A stretch of DNA of 64,000 bases, taken from assembly GCA_963853835.1 (NCBI GenBank), contig OY970827.1, forward strand, positions 77,641,234 through 77,705,233, given 5' to 3'. The translations under genes and the position numbers were made by a program. The notes beneath the pieces are model-generated. The model was not told the DNA's origin, searched no databases, and saw nothing but the letters and a program-made list of their open reading frames with translations. Each line of letters begins with the position of its first letter. The stretch's first letter is position 1. The DNA is from Calendula officinalis. Lineage: Eukaryota > Streptophyta > Magnoliopsida > Asterales > Asteraceae. Of this stretch, positions 49,131-60,378 are shown piece by piece.

Positions 49131-50145
49131 CAACAGGTAGCTCTATTCATTCATTCTTTAGTTCTCCAAACAACGTTATGTTACCACTTTTTAACTGACA
49201 AATCAACAGACACACCCTTATCAATATCATGTTTTTGTTCCTTCTTCAAATTTGACACATCAATGTCATGTGATAAATTTTTATTTTTTACAATTAATAA
49301 ACACAATAATTATAAAATAAAAGTTCTATATTAATAAGATAAACATTCAGTAAATAAAAAAATATTACATTAATTTAAAAAAATACGTTAATAAAAAGAA
49401 CAAACTACATTATTAAAAAAAACTATTTGTCGCCTTCGTCACAATTTTTATTTCGGCAAACGCGTGACTCGAGTGTTGAGCAAATTTTGAAACATATAGT
49501 AGAATTGTGATTGATCGTTTCTTCCAGACATGGTGAAAGTGAATGATCGAGTGATATTTAAAATTTATACAAGTTTTGGAAATATGAGAAGAATTGTTGT
49601 GGTTTGAAGATGTGCTAATGGATTTATGTTAATGGTAACTAGGGTACTCGCGCAATGCGGTGGCTGGTACCCGTAAGTATATTTTGTGGCGAATAAAATT
49701 GTCCAGTAGCGATATGTCGTCTTAGATACTTTACTTTGAAAGACAGTGTATCAAACGTAAAGGTTATAGTTATTAGGGGCTGCAATGAAGTAAAGTAAGC
49801 AAGTAGCTAAAATGGTTAACACGCATGCCTAACTCCCAAATGGTCACATGTTCGATTCTTATATGATGCGTTTTTAATATTTTGGGTTGTTTAAGACATT
49901 CCTCAAAGTAGAAAGGAGAAATCAAGACCTTCCATTAGTGGAAGGCCTAAATGCATTATTAGTAATTAAGATTAAGATTAAGATAAAAAGGTTTAAAATT
50001 TTGATTTTATTCTTTTTTGAAATTTTGGCCGTTGCACCCCGCTTACGTAAGTTATCCTACGAAACTAAGTGATGAGGCCATGCCAACGACATCAGTTTTG
50101 CAACGAAGCTGAAGAAGACCGACGAACCACTGTTGACACGGGCCT
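49131..50145. mobile_element. Harbinger relic with ORF1 start, split by a Helitron
   Basis: On the minus strand near 49531-49420 a short frame MSGRNDQSQFYYMFQNLLNT resembles the beginning of a Harbinger ORF1 and then stops. The right end reads CCACTGTTGACACGGGCC/TTA near 50145. The Helitron at 49639-49983 interrupts it. The left boundary is unresolved. Confidence 0.45.
49639..49983 (-). mobile_element. Short Helitron (345 bp), minus strand
   Basis: On the minus strand it begins A/TCTTAATCTTAATC, includes TTTAGGCCTTCCAC as in the 44959 element, and ends with a GC-rich hairpin region (CCACCGCATTGCGCGAGTACC) then CTAG/T. A tRNA-like A/B-box pair lies inside (plus strand TGGTTAACACGC at 49813 and GTTCGATTC at 49850). 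Entirely non-coding. Confidence 0.8.
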
Positions 50146-50523
50146 TAGATACATGTAACAAACAATCCAGTTTCAATAACTTTATGTCTATTTGTATATG
50201 CAACTGTTTATGCAATTTTTTGAAGTTTAACACAAAAAAGGGCATGTTTGAAAATCCATGTCCGGATGTAATCATATAGAAAGAAATAATTGTTCTTAAT
50301 ATCTAATTCTATACAATTTGTTTTTTAAAAATTGACTAATCGTTCTATCCTATACCACTAACATTAAAGTGATTACAGACATAAAGACAATTATATAGAA
50401 ACAACAATACAATAAGTATACAACATCTGAAAATGATTGTTATCTTACCTATCTACATGACAACCATTATTTATTAAGCCCTTTACAATTTATTTAAATT
50501 AACGCGTATGTATACCTGAATCA

Positions 50524-50525
<2 letters not shown>

Positions 50526-50557
<32 letters not shown>
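50526..50557. repeat. Poly-C run (32 C)
   Basis: Uninterrupted cytosines. The true length is probably uncertain. Nearby 50146-50915 otherwise holds nothing recognised. Confidence 0.9.
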
Positions 50558-50558
<1 letters not shown>

Positions 50559-50915
50559 ACTGATTCTTGTTCAAGTTTGTTACCTAATCGATCAAACTTT
50601 GATACCTTAGTCAGTAATCCACAGTGTCGTTTTGGTTGTGATACCAATAGAGAGATTCTCTTTTGGGTCCTATTCCATCACGCATTGTAGCTAAAACGTG
50701 ATCTAAAGGTTTATCACCGAGTACAAATACTATAAGTTTTATATTCGAGTACAAATTGGTATACTCAAAATAAAAAAGACATCACAAGATACTATTAACG
50801 AGTTTCTTAATAAATCAAACAGAGTATAGGCTCAACCCTTACATTAAAAATGAATTATTAAACAATATTTAGCTAATTATGGTCGAAAAACCAAGATTGT
50901 ATGAACTTTCCTCAA

Positions 50916-51164
50916 TTAGTGACCAGCGCCTGGACTATGTCCAGGTGTGGTGGTGCGGAAAGCGTCTATAGTGGTTAAATCTCTTCCATGTTTGTTATCC
51001 ATTGGTACACGATCATTACTTCTGATTGTTATATTAACTTGACTTCGAGTTGATTTACCGATTTTGGTGTCGATACTCTTGATTCCCGGTTGTCTTCCTT
51101 GAGTTGTGGTGAAAAAGAATGGCAATAATAGTAATAGTAGCATAAGTAATGTAAATGATTTCAT
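50916..51164 (-). CDS. CEP (C-terminally encoded peptide) hormone precursor
   Basis: 82 residues. A signal peptide (MKSFTLLMLLLLLLPFFFTT) ends near residue 21-23, so the product is secreted. A variable middle follows. The last 15 residues, AFRTTTPGHSPGAGH, carry the CEP signature (F-R-x-T-x-P-G-x-S-P-G-x-G-H). In this family the precursor is cleaved and prolines are hydroxylated to give a 15-residue hormone perceived by CEP receptor kinases, acting in nitrogen-demand and root/nodule signalling. The peptide ends exactly at the stop codon, as in several single-domain members. The start is chosen because it opens the signal peptide. An upstream GTG-initiated extension is not credible. Intronless, as is usual. 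Confidence 0.88.
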   Translation of the reverse strand: MKSFTLLMLLLLLLPFFFTTTQGRQPGIKSIDTKIGKSTRSQVNITIRSNDRVPMDNKHGRDLTTIDAFRTTTPGHSPGAGH

Positions 51165-51235
51165 GTTGAATGGATATAATTGAAGGTGGGCGAGAAGTGT
51201 ATTGCTTGCAATAAAAAAATGCTTATTATGGACAT

Positions 51236-51245
51236 GTATATATAG
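51236..51245 (-). promoter_or_regulatory. TATA box of the CEP gene
   Basis: On the minus strand CTATATATA lies about 75 bases before the ATG at 51164, which suits a short leader. Confidence 0.6.
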
Positions 51246-53071
51246 GCATTTAGACCAAGACAATTGACAAATGGACCAAATACAACTTGTCATTTCATAG
51301 ACGCAAGTAATTTCCTACATCGTTGTCACATTGTAGTGCTTAATTCAATAATATGTTTATTACACATTAACTATAAAAAAATGGGAAAAGGGATCCGTGA
51401 TTTATAGGTGCAGCAACGAACTGTAGTCAAATTCTCAGTTTTAAAAAGACTATCTCTAAATAATTATCCAAAATAAAAACCATCTTTCATATATATGAAG
51501 TACAGGAAGATGGTTTTTAGAGTTTAGAATTTGACCAAAGTTTATTCTTCTTATTTTGTCTGGTAAAGAATTTCTAGTTTGGATAGTTTTCAAAAATAAT
51601 TATTATATATAAAATATAATAAATAGAAAATCGTTCTTCATATTTTTTTAAGTCCTAAGGGACAAATTTCAGCTCTTGGATCAATCAACTTCTAAATCAC
51701 CACCACCACCATCATCACATGTGATTCAATACACCATCACTGTTGGGTCGCTGAAAGCAACCCCCATGGAAATGGATTTAATGAAGACAAACAGACAATA
51801 GTCAGAAGACAATCTGAAGATTAGTTCGTCAGATTGTGAGTGGTTGAGAACCAGATATGTTCAGATTCTCATCACTTGGCTATGATATCTGAACATCAGA
51901 AGAAACAACGATCAATTCCCCGTGCGGAATCAGAGAGTGATCAACAGTTCAGATGGTTGTGGTAGGTTCAGCGTACACTTGACAATAATGCTGAGTCTTG
52001 AAGACAAATGCTTCTGTAAGTCTAAATCTTAGTGAAGGTAACTGAACCTAGCCCAGTACCTGAAGAACCATGAGTACCTGAAACACTCATGGTTATCCGA
52101 AACATCTCTTAGTGTCTGAAGCTTCAGTGACACATAAAGACACATGTATTACACAAGATCGTGAGTCGCCGACAAAAGGAATCTTATGCAAATTTCTATA
52201 AGATCTCGGCGATCACAAGACGACATAATTACTGTCAGAATTCCGTTAGTAGTGCTCGTCACTTGAGATATCCTTAGTACCAACGAAATTCTTACACGTG
52301 GATAAATTCGTACATCCCTTAGCTGTCACGTACGTTAAACATTATAAATAGAAGACTGGATGGACGAATTCACGTGAGCACAACCCAACAACGTTTTCAC
52401 TTTGATAAATCCTTCTCAGCAAACATTCTCAAAGCAAAGTGATAAACATTATGTGATACTGTTCTGTTACTTGTTTCATCAATTGAATCGTAGTTACAAA
52501 GGTGCCTGATCTTGTGTTTGATTATTCGTTAATCAATACCTGTCTTAGACAACATTTGAAATTGTCTATCTCTTTCAAGTAGTTTAGTTAGGATTCATGT
52601 TCTTAGCTATTCTGCAACTACTTGTACTTTTTTAAATCATTATTGATTAAATAAAGAAAGTGTTTATTTATTGTTGAGTGTTTATAATTTTAATTTGGTC
52701 AGTAGAACCGTATAAGTGTATCCAGTGGCGGACCCAGGACGATACTACAGGGGTAGCACAATTTTTTTATATATTATTAACTTGAGTTTTAAACAAAGAA
52801 CAGTTAAGTTATAAATGAATTACTCACCAGAGTCATACTTAAGTTGTTGGTGAATACGGCATGGATGGCCGCTTTTAGAGTCAAAGAAGATGTATACGTG
52901 AAGAACTCTAATAATATATTTTTTTCAATGTCTGGAGTTTCATTAGATCACTGTCGGTGAGGGAAACGATAGCCGTCAGCTCATGCTGACTGTCGGCACA
53001 GCCCGTCTTTCGTGACCCGTCAGTGGTTTTTAAACTTTTGAGGGCTAGAAATCATAGATAATTTGACTTAA

Positions 53072-55212
53072 GACCGGTGCCAATGGTGACGCAAACTGAC
53101 GCCGTCAGTTTCTGCCAACTCAGCGCCACGTCAGCATACAAACTAACTAACACTAAACTGACGTACCCATGCCAACAGCACTCCGTCACTTCACCAAATT
53201 TGGGCCCCACCACTTACTTTTCTTTATCTAATAAAAATATATAAACTAATTAAAACATATAACTAATAAAAATACATTTCATTAATTAAAAAAAAAAATT
53301 ACATAAAAAGACATTAAAATAATTAAAAAAAAGACATTAATTAAAAAAAAAGCCATTAATAAATAAAAAAAAAAAGACATTCAAACTAAAAAAAACTACT
53401 AATCAAGAGATTCATTGTCGTCTTCGTCTTCGTCTTCGTCTTCGTCTTCGCCAACCGGTCCTTGTGCTCCCGAACCCTCACCGTCACCCTCCTCGTTAAC
53501 GTCCTTAAAAATCGCCAAATCATTTTGAAATTGCTGTGCAATTTCATCTTGAGCGGTTTCAAGCATTTGCTTACGACTTTCGTCAATGTCGTTTGGCACT
53601 TTTATGGCTAGGAATTTCCAAGTTTCCAAAATCAATTTTTTGTGTGCCATTTTTGCAACCTTTTTGATAATGCCTGTATTTTTTTTGGAGGTTTTTCTAA
53701 CGAGGTCCAAAGTGTCCAGCTTAATGGACCTTCGGGAACTTGCAGCATCGGACGAAGACGAAGTCTTTTGACTTTTCTTGCTCACACTGCGGCCGGGGGG
53801 CGCCTCAACGGGTCATCTTGGAACAACGCATGCATGTTAGCCGGTGTCGACGTCCTTGGTGCCGCCGTCCCTGGATCCATGCTCGCCGGTTCGGTGTCTT
53901 CATCGAGGCTTATCGGCTCGGTATCCATGACGCCCACTGAAAAATAGAACTTTGGGCTATCTCTCACCACTTCCCAACAGTCTTCATATATAAAATTACG
54001 GCCGACATTTTCACGGAATTGTTGACGAGCAGCTTTTAGAACGTCTTCGTCTCGCGTACCGCTTCCACGCACGTCGTTTAACGAATTGTATATAGCGCTG
54101 AAATTTTTCACGTCATGAGCTATTTTGGACCATTTGCCCGTGAGTTGGTTCATGTTACGCTTCACAGAAGCAGTCGAGTTGAAGTCCTCGAGAATTCGAG
54201 CCCAATGGACCAAAGCTTTTTTGCTATTCCCCTTCACACCATCTTCAGAGTTATGAATCCAACGTTGGGCCAAAATCACCTCGTCAGGGGTTGACCACTT
54301 TGTTTGTGCCCTTTTTGGCAACGCTTTTTCTTTCCCCTTTTCCACCCTTTTTTCTTTCCCCTTTTCCACCCTTTTTTCTTTCCCTTTTCTTGAGGGTGTC
54401 GGTTCCGGTTGGGTGTCCCCCACATTTTGGGTGTCGGTTGGTGATGGTTCTTGGAAATTTTGTGAATAGATAGGTGTGGTGGGAGGAGGTTGTTGGTATT
54501 GAAAGTTGGGTGGTGGTTGAGAGTAATGGAAGTTGGGTGGTGGTTGTTGGTATTGAAAGTTTGGTGGTGGTTGAGAGTAATGGAAGTTGGGTGGTGGTTG
54601 TTGGTAGTGAAAGTTGGGTGGTGGTTGAGGGTATTGGTAGTTTGGTTGTGGTTGGGAGAAAGCCCCAAAACCTAGCGATGGTGTGGGGTTGCTTGTTTGA
54701 CCCGACGAAGAACCGGCCGGTGAGGGTGGGGCGTCAACCGGTGATCCAGTAAGGTAATCCCACATGTCGTTGGATACCGATGATTGACGTCTTTTGGACA
54801 TTTTTTAAAAGTTTGGGAGGAGGTATGATTTTTTTGAGATAGAAAGAAGGTGATTGTGGTGTAAAAAATATAAGAAATGAGTGGGTATTTATAGATGTAA
54901 ATGAGGGGGAATTTTTTTTGAATTTTTTTGAATTTTTTTGAATTTTTTCAGATTTTTTTGAAATTATTACCGTTTTTTTTAATTTATTACCGTTTAAATA
55001 TTCGAATTTATTACCGTTTAAAAAAAAAAAGAAAAAAAAATGCTTTTTTTTCATTGGCTGGAGGGTACGGCTGGGCCCCACATCACGCGCCCCTTCTCTC
55101 GCCGCTTAAGCGACCGGCGGCCCAACCGGCGGCCAACCGGCGGACCGTGCCAACGGCGCCGGTTCCGTCGGTGGCCAACCGGCGGCCAACCGGCCTCCCG
55201 ATGGCACCAGTC
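53072..55212 (-). mobile_element. PIF/Harbinger element carrying only ORF1
   Basis: Termini GACCGGTGCCAATGG and, reverse complemented, GACTGGTGCCATCGG. Both flanks are TAA (53069-53071, 55213-55215). The 2.14-kb element has a SANT/MYB-like ORF1 but no nuclease. It would need a transposase in trans. The GC-rich CGGCGGCCAACCGG repeats near 55110-55195 form its right subterminal region. Confidence 0.9.
53399..54801 (-). pseudogene. Harbinger ORF1 (SANT/MYB-like DNA-binding protein), one frameshift
   Basis: The first frame (54801-53782) begins MSKRRQSSVSNDMWDYLTGS. It has a Pro/Gln/Tyr repeat region of nine-residue units like QPPPNFHYS, a Lys/Glu repeat (GKEKRVEKGKEKRVEK), then the MYB/SANT-like domain (KWSTPDEVILAQRWIHNSED, with HWARILEDFN and NQLTGKWSKI). 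It breaks after RRPPAAV. The second frame (to 53399) continues SKKSQKTSSSSDAASSRRS and ends in an acidic tail (EDEDEDEDEDD). Nothing but a GTG could start the second frame, so the two are one protein of about 465 residues with a shift near the run of six G at about 53796-53801. In active Harbingers ORF1 binds DNA and partners the nuclease. Confidence 0.82.
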
Positions 55213-55339
55213 TAACAGGTTGAATTCAATCAATACCAGCATCGACATAAGTTCAATTAAGAGCTTCTCTAAAACCAGATTCAAACTTTTATTCATAAAC
55301 CCTAATCATAATGTAGCAACATTAACAACCACCCCAACA

Positions 55340-56078
55340 TAGGGGTGGCAATTGGGTTGGGTTTGGGTTAGCGGGTTCGGGTTGGCGGGTTGACGGGTTG
55401 GAATCACTAAACCCAAACCCGACCTGTTAGATTTTTGGGTCAGAAAAAACAACCCTAACCCGGACTCATATAAACCAAGGTAACCCAGACCCAACCTGTT
55501 TAACCCATAAACTTATCAGGTTGGAGGGTCAAGTGGTTTAGCGGGTCAGAAACAGGTTGGCGGGTTAGGAACAAATAAAATGAACTCAAATACAAGGTTA
55601 ATCTCAATCCATTTAAAAATTAATAATAAGTTCAATTTCAAATACATAATATACCAACCTAATTTAGTTCAAAATTGAGATTGTAAAATAAGAAATTTTT
55701 CGTGTCCCAAATCTACAAGCTTTTGGTCGGGGAAAACATGCTAGAAATTAATTGCGTGAGATTTGAAGGACAAATTCAAATTTGAAAGGTCAAAAAGAAA
55801 GAGAAATACTTTAGGTAGGATAACTAATTGAAGAGGTGTGTTATATTATTTATGGTATTTACTACATACATATTTTTTTGAAAAATCTTTAAAAACTAAA
55901 CGGGTTGACGGGTCGACCCGGTTTTACACAAGACAACCCGAACCCAACCTGATTTATAAACATGTTGAATGGGTCGACCTGTTTTTGACTCGAACCCATT
56001 TATGATCAACCCAAACCCGACCTTTTTCGTGTTGAGTTCGTGTTGGGTTGCGGGTCGTGTCAGGAATTGCCATCCCTA
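55340..56078. mobile_element. hAT MITE with GGGTTGGG-motif interior, exact 8-bp TSD
   Basis: Termini TAGGGGTGGCAATT and AATTGCCATCCCTA (13 of 14 bases inverted). CCCCAACA flanks both sides (55332-55339 and 56079-56086). The end regions are GGGTTGGGTTTGGGTTAGCG and CCCAACCC/CGACCCG words in inverted order. The centre is AT-rich spacer. It lies inside the 52723 hAT element. Confidence 0.88.
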
Positions 56079-57025
56079 CCCCAACATACGTTCAATCCCC
56101 AAAATCAACTCTTATGCATAATAAACCTCATATAATCAACGATTTAGGTAATAATCAACAAAATCAACCTTAATTTCACATATAAAACCAAATATCACAA
56201 ATCAATTGATTTTTTTTCATATTGTGTATCATAAATTGACGTCGACAGTCAATAAACCCCAAAATTAAAAGCTTTACTACTAAAATTGGATTTGTATTAC
56301 CTTAATTGACTGAAAAATCATAAGACTTTGATCACACGGCATGAAACAAAATGTTAAAGGAGGAGAATCTTGACGTTTACGAAGGATTTTGAATTTGGAG
56401 ATACCCGCGAATGATATCAACAGCGAGGGAGATTTCAACTTTGAAATTTGGATTTTAGATGAATTGATGACAAACAATGACAAACGAGGGGTTTGTGGGC
56501 TACATGTTTTCCATTTGGGCTCTTATTTTTAGGCTAAGACTAATATATCTATGTTTCTGGGCCAAGTTTATGGGGTGGCCCAGGCCCCTTGGGGCTCCAA
56601 GGGGTCCGCCCCTAAGTGTATCAATTCCCTCTATTACACTTATTTAGCACTTATTACGGGACTAACAACTACCACCACCACCACTTCATGTGTATTAAAT
56701 TACATGTAATTGCACACCGCTAATCACCACCACCATCGCCAACCTCTGCGGGCCACCGTCTTCACCACCAACTACCCCTCGCCACCGCCAACTGCTTTCA
56801 ATCACATGTGATTGCGCTGGCGGCGGGCCGGCGATGGTTGTATATTGAATCACATGCAATTTGATAATGGTGATGGTTAAGGGATTTTTTTAATCCAATG
56901 ATTAAAATTTATCCCTTACAACTTTATTTTAAAGATGTATTACATAGAACACAATCCATGAATAATGAAAGATCAATTTATATTTTGGATAATTTTTAAA
57001 GATAGATTTTTATTTTGTTTCGAGG

Positions 57026-57475
57026 TAACTTTTAAATATATTAAAATAAATACGATACATTCTTTTTAGGCAACTTTGCAACATAAACCTACTTTTGACC
57101 AGTAATAAATCTTACAAAATGTTACTATCCGCATCTACTCGAATAGGTATTGCATATTTAACCAACAATTCAACAAACAATTCAATATTAAGTACATATT
57201 TTATTTTCTCTGGAAATATATTACGGAGTAACTAATAGTTTTAACAGTTTAACATTTGTTGTTAAGGTAAATAAACATAGGTTTGAAGCTCATAAGGCTT
57301 AATCCATCTTTAATTAGACTCAGTAACATAACATTAACATGTCACGTGTTGAATAAAACTGTTCAATTATTTTCGAAATATCAAAATATAATTCTATAAC
57401 AAAATAAGTATACAGAAATAAGAAAATATCCTCAATTTACAATGAGGCTACAGAGTACAGACTATAAAACCCTAA
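57026..57475. other. Intergenic, nothing recognised
   Basis: AT-rich spacer without terminal repeats or coding frame. Confidence 0.4.
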
Positions 57476-57613
57476 TCAACTGACTAATTGCAGAGTTTCA
57501 CTAATTTTGTGTGCTGCTCTAAGTTTGTTCAAAAAGTGCAAAGTTTCACTATAAGAAGGACCTGTTCTGCTAATATGTTTGCAAGAATTTACATGACCAG
57601 TTGACTCCAACAC
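57476..57613 (-). pseudogene. Orphan terminal exon fragment, product unknown
   Basis: On the minus strand an acceptor-like GCTTAGCAG precedes 45 open codons (VLESTGHVNSCKHISRTGPS, later HFLNKLRAAHKISETLQLVS) ending in TGA. Composition is protein-like and unlike the AT-rich surroundings, but no upstream exon could be found. It may be a captured or stranded last exon. Confidence 0.3.
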
Positions 57614-59300
57614 CTGCTAAGCATCAGAAAGATTATTTATAATCAGGTACCCCATGGTTTGTTCAAAATTACGGATTTGACCATTAACTTCTATTCAATC
57701 TCGTGGACAAAAATTTAAAATAAAGAATAAAAATATTTCTCCTATCTGACTAAAATTAAAATAAAAAGTAAAAATAACTCACAAGCTAAATAATATATTG
57801 AATAGATATTTAGAAGATTATAAACAAGCAATGCAAGAAGGTTGAGTAATGCATCAAAATGGGTTCGGGCAAAACGGGTTGAGTTGACCCGCCAACACTT
57901 TTTTCCAGTTTTTTGAACTTCGTAAATAATTCATAAGGACATTCCATGTAATTTACTATTTAATATCATTAACCTCATTTTATACAAAAAATGTGACATT
58001 CAACCAAACTAACTATTCAATTTAGTCTAAAATAATTTTCATTATAATATTTTGCATCAGAAAAAAATAAACCAACAATGTATCATTTAATTTGAATATA
58101 GGAAGTATAAATCATTTCATTGTTGTCCAAATATGTTTCTTGTTTCTCTTTTCCACTCCCAAATACTCCGTACTAATTTGTCGAGCCCATATGTAGACTT
58201 CTCTAGCTTGTCTTGATCACAAATTAAAAACGCTTAGATCCATACATGCTATCAGTCGTCTATTATTTTTTCACAAATAATGATAACTAACTATCTTGAC
58301 AAGCAATCGTCAAAATTGAAAGATATAAAGAAGCATTTCTTGCAATATATTTGAACGTAACCTTTAAGTTTTTAAATTCTTTCTAAAGTGTGAAAGAAAG
58401 TTAGCTTAGAGTAGCAAGAGTCTACTAGTTCCATACAACTATTCCAGGAAAAATAGCACATCACAATTGTGGAATTAGTTAGAACAATACAAATGAAAAG
58501 AAAACGGTATGTGCATGCATCAACGTCGAATAGTCATTGTTCAGCCATGAATGCGGTTTTCTTTTTAGCAGGTTAAGAAACCGTTGTCTATTGAAAGTTT
58601 TAACCTCGTGTTTTTTTGATAAATAGTCTTAAAAAAATGTTATTTTTGGTAACATCCTCAGCTTTGATAATTATAACCTTTTAAAGTAGCTTTTGATAAT
58701 TTGAAGTTATTTAACGAAGCATTATTTAAAACTATAAACTTAAAAAATGTAAACAAAAGAAAATAACCGTGTAACTTAGTGGGAAAATTTTCTGATTACA
58801 AAATAGTAACAAAATAAAACATTAATATCAGTATATCACAATAGGTTAGTTCAAAAACTTGTAAGACCAATAATGAACTTAAAAGGGTATAATTATTAGA
58901 TTAAATTATAGATTTGGTACATGTAGTTTGCTCGTAGTTCATGCTAAATCTCTAAAAACATATTAAATGTACACATTGTCATGTGATTGCGACTTTTCTC
59001 TGGTTCCGTGACTTCCGTCCCTGAGCCAAGTAAATTGACGAAAAACCCTTATTTTGTTAAGAGAATATATGTTCATAGTTCTATCACTTGATCATATATT
59101 TAATCCATTAATTCTCTCACTTAATATTATTCATTAATTTTGATACATATCTCCATCTAATGAGTAGGACTAATTGACATTACTAAATACCATTACTCTT
59201 TTTTTAATTACATATTTACATAGATCATCCTAGCGGGGGTGGCAGCTTGTGGTGCAGGTGGAGCTAGTGGTGGTTTTGTGGAGGTGGCCGTTGTCGTGGG
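57614..59300. other. Intergenic, nothing firm
   Basis: AT-rich. A GGT-rich patch at 59228-59300 is the target of the next MITE. No exon or LTR seen. Confidence 0.4.
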
Positions 59301-59837
59301 TAGGGGTGTTAACGATTCGAGTCGAGTCGAATATCAGGAAATTTGGACTCGGCTCGTTTAATAATTACTCGGCTCGAGCTCGACTCGAGCTCGAATAAAG
59401 TTATAAAATTGTGCTCGAGCTCGAGCTCGAATATTTATATAGTGGTCGAGCTCGAGCTCGATACTCGTTTATGATTCCATATTTTTTGAATAAAACTAGT
59501 TTACAAACTCGAAAAGCTCGTTAATTACTCGACTCGTTAACAATATATGTAAATTCTTGTACTTATTGTATCAACACTTGTACTTATTGTATAAAACACT
59601 TGTTCGGCTCGTTAGGATCGACTCGTTAAGATCGTCTGACTCGTTCGGCTCGAGATTAAACGAGTTATCGAACGAGCCGAGTCGAGTATTAAATTATTAG
59701 GCTCGGCTCGTGAGATTAATCGAGTCTTGTTTTATGTTCGAGCTCGACTCGAGATCGAATTCGTATAGGCTCGAGCTCGATATAAACGAGCTCGAACTCG
59801 AGTAGCTCGTTAAAAGCTCGACTCGTTAACACCCCTA
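59301..59837. mobile_element. hAT MITE with CTCGAG-motif interior, exact 8-bp TSD
   Basis: Termini TAGGGGTGTTAACG and CGTTAACACCCCTA are a perfect 14-bp inverted repeat. GTCGTGGG flanks both sides (59293-59300 and 59838-59845). The interior is dominated by GCTCGAGCTCGAG, GACTCGTTAA and CTCGGCTCG words. Confidence 0.92.
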
Positions 59838-60268
59838 GTCGTGGGGATGGTAGGGGCCATGGTGATGACGCACATCTTACCTTTTCATAAATACAATTAA
59901 AAGATGTGAAATTATATATTTGCTTATACATAAAATTAAATTAAGCATGATCTAAATTAAAGTTTTATTCCAATAACAAAAATATATACTTTAAAAGGTA
60001 CATATTAAGTATATAAGTTTTATTCCAACAATCTAATGTAATATTTTCATTTTTATGTCGGACCGGTCCAACCAATCGAACTCAGGAATTAAAACATTAA
60101 GCCAATCAATATCTTCAAGTATTCAATTAGACTTGAAATAGATTCACGTGCCGATTAAACTTTCCTCTCTTTCCTAACTTAAAGTTTTGAATTCAACATT
60201 GCCCCAAAAGTTGAAACGTCTTGGAACTTTTAACCTTCCAAAAATACGCAACAAACAATATATTACCC

Positions 60269-60276
60269 TATAAATA
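60269..60276 (+). promoter_or_regulatory. TATA box of the patatin-like gene
   Basis: TATAAATA lies 110 bases upstream of the ATG at 60379 in a stretch otherwise AT-rich but without a better match. Confidence 0.65.
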
Positions 60277-60378
60277 CCCTCATATGCATAAACTGCACCA
60301 CCCACAAAATTCACTATTTATTGAATTAGTATTCTATAAGTGCATCAAAATCTAGTAATTTATAATATACTAATAATC

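Larger units (their letters stand above)
52723..56614. mobile_element. hAT-like element, 3.9 kb, host to further insertions
   Basis: Termini CAGTGGCGGACCCAGGA and, reverse complemented, TAGGGGCGGACCCCTTGG are imperfect inverted repeats. The exact 8-bp duplication AGTGTATC lies at 52715-52722 and 56615-56622. After removing the nested Harbinger (53072-55212) and MITE (55340-56078), about 1 kb of its own sequence remains, with exon-like scraps near 52815-52895 and 56290-56480 (minus) but no transposase. Confidence 0.8.
51743..56666. mobile_element. Probable solo LTR split by a hAT element
   Basis: Removing the 52723-56622 insertion leaves about 1.02 kb beginning TGTTGGGTCGCTGAAAGC and ending ACGGGACTAACA (TG...CA, with a short TGTT/AACA inverted repeat). 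A TATA-like CATTATAAATAGAAG at about 52342 followed by leader-like sequence suits an LTR promoter. The immediate flanks (ATCAC and ACTAC) match at only three of five bases, so the call is tentative. Confidence 0.45.
51448..57025. mobile_element. Outer foldback element, base of a nested transposon stack
   Basis: The outer arms are imperfect inverted repeats: left TCTCTAAATAATTATCCAAA and TCCTAAGGGACAAATTTC with CACATGTGATTCAATA; right, reverse complemented, CTTTAAAAATTATCCAAAA and TTGTAAGGGATAAATTTT with GCATGTGATTCAATA. The interior has CACC/GGTG words and CAATCACATGTGATTG palindromes. A relative lies at 62520-62870. Between 51743 and 56666 it is interrupted by an LTR and everything nested in that. 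Ends approximate. Confidence 0.6.

Noticed and set aside
53399..53785. Separate gene starting at 53785
   Set aside because: It has only a GTG at its start and continues ORF1 after a frameshift, so it is treated as part of the same broken gene.
54276..54752. Four frames (60-130 codons) overlapping the Harbinger ORF1
   Set aside because: They are shadows of the repeat-rich ORF1 region in other frames.
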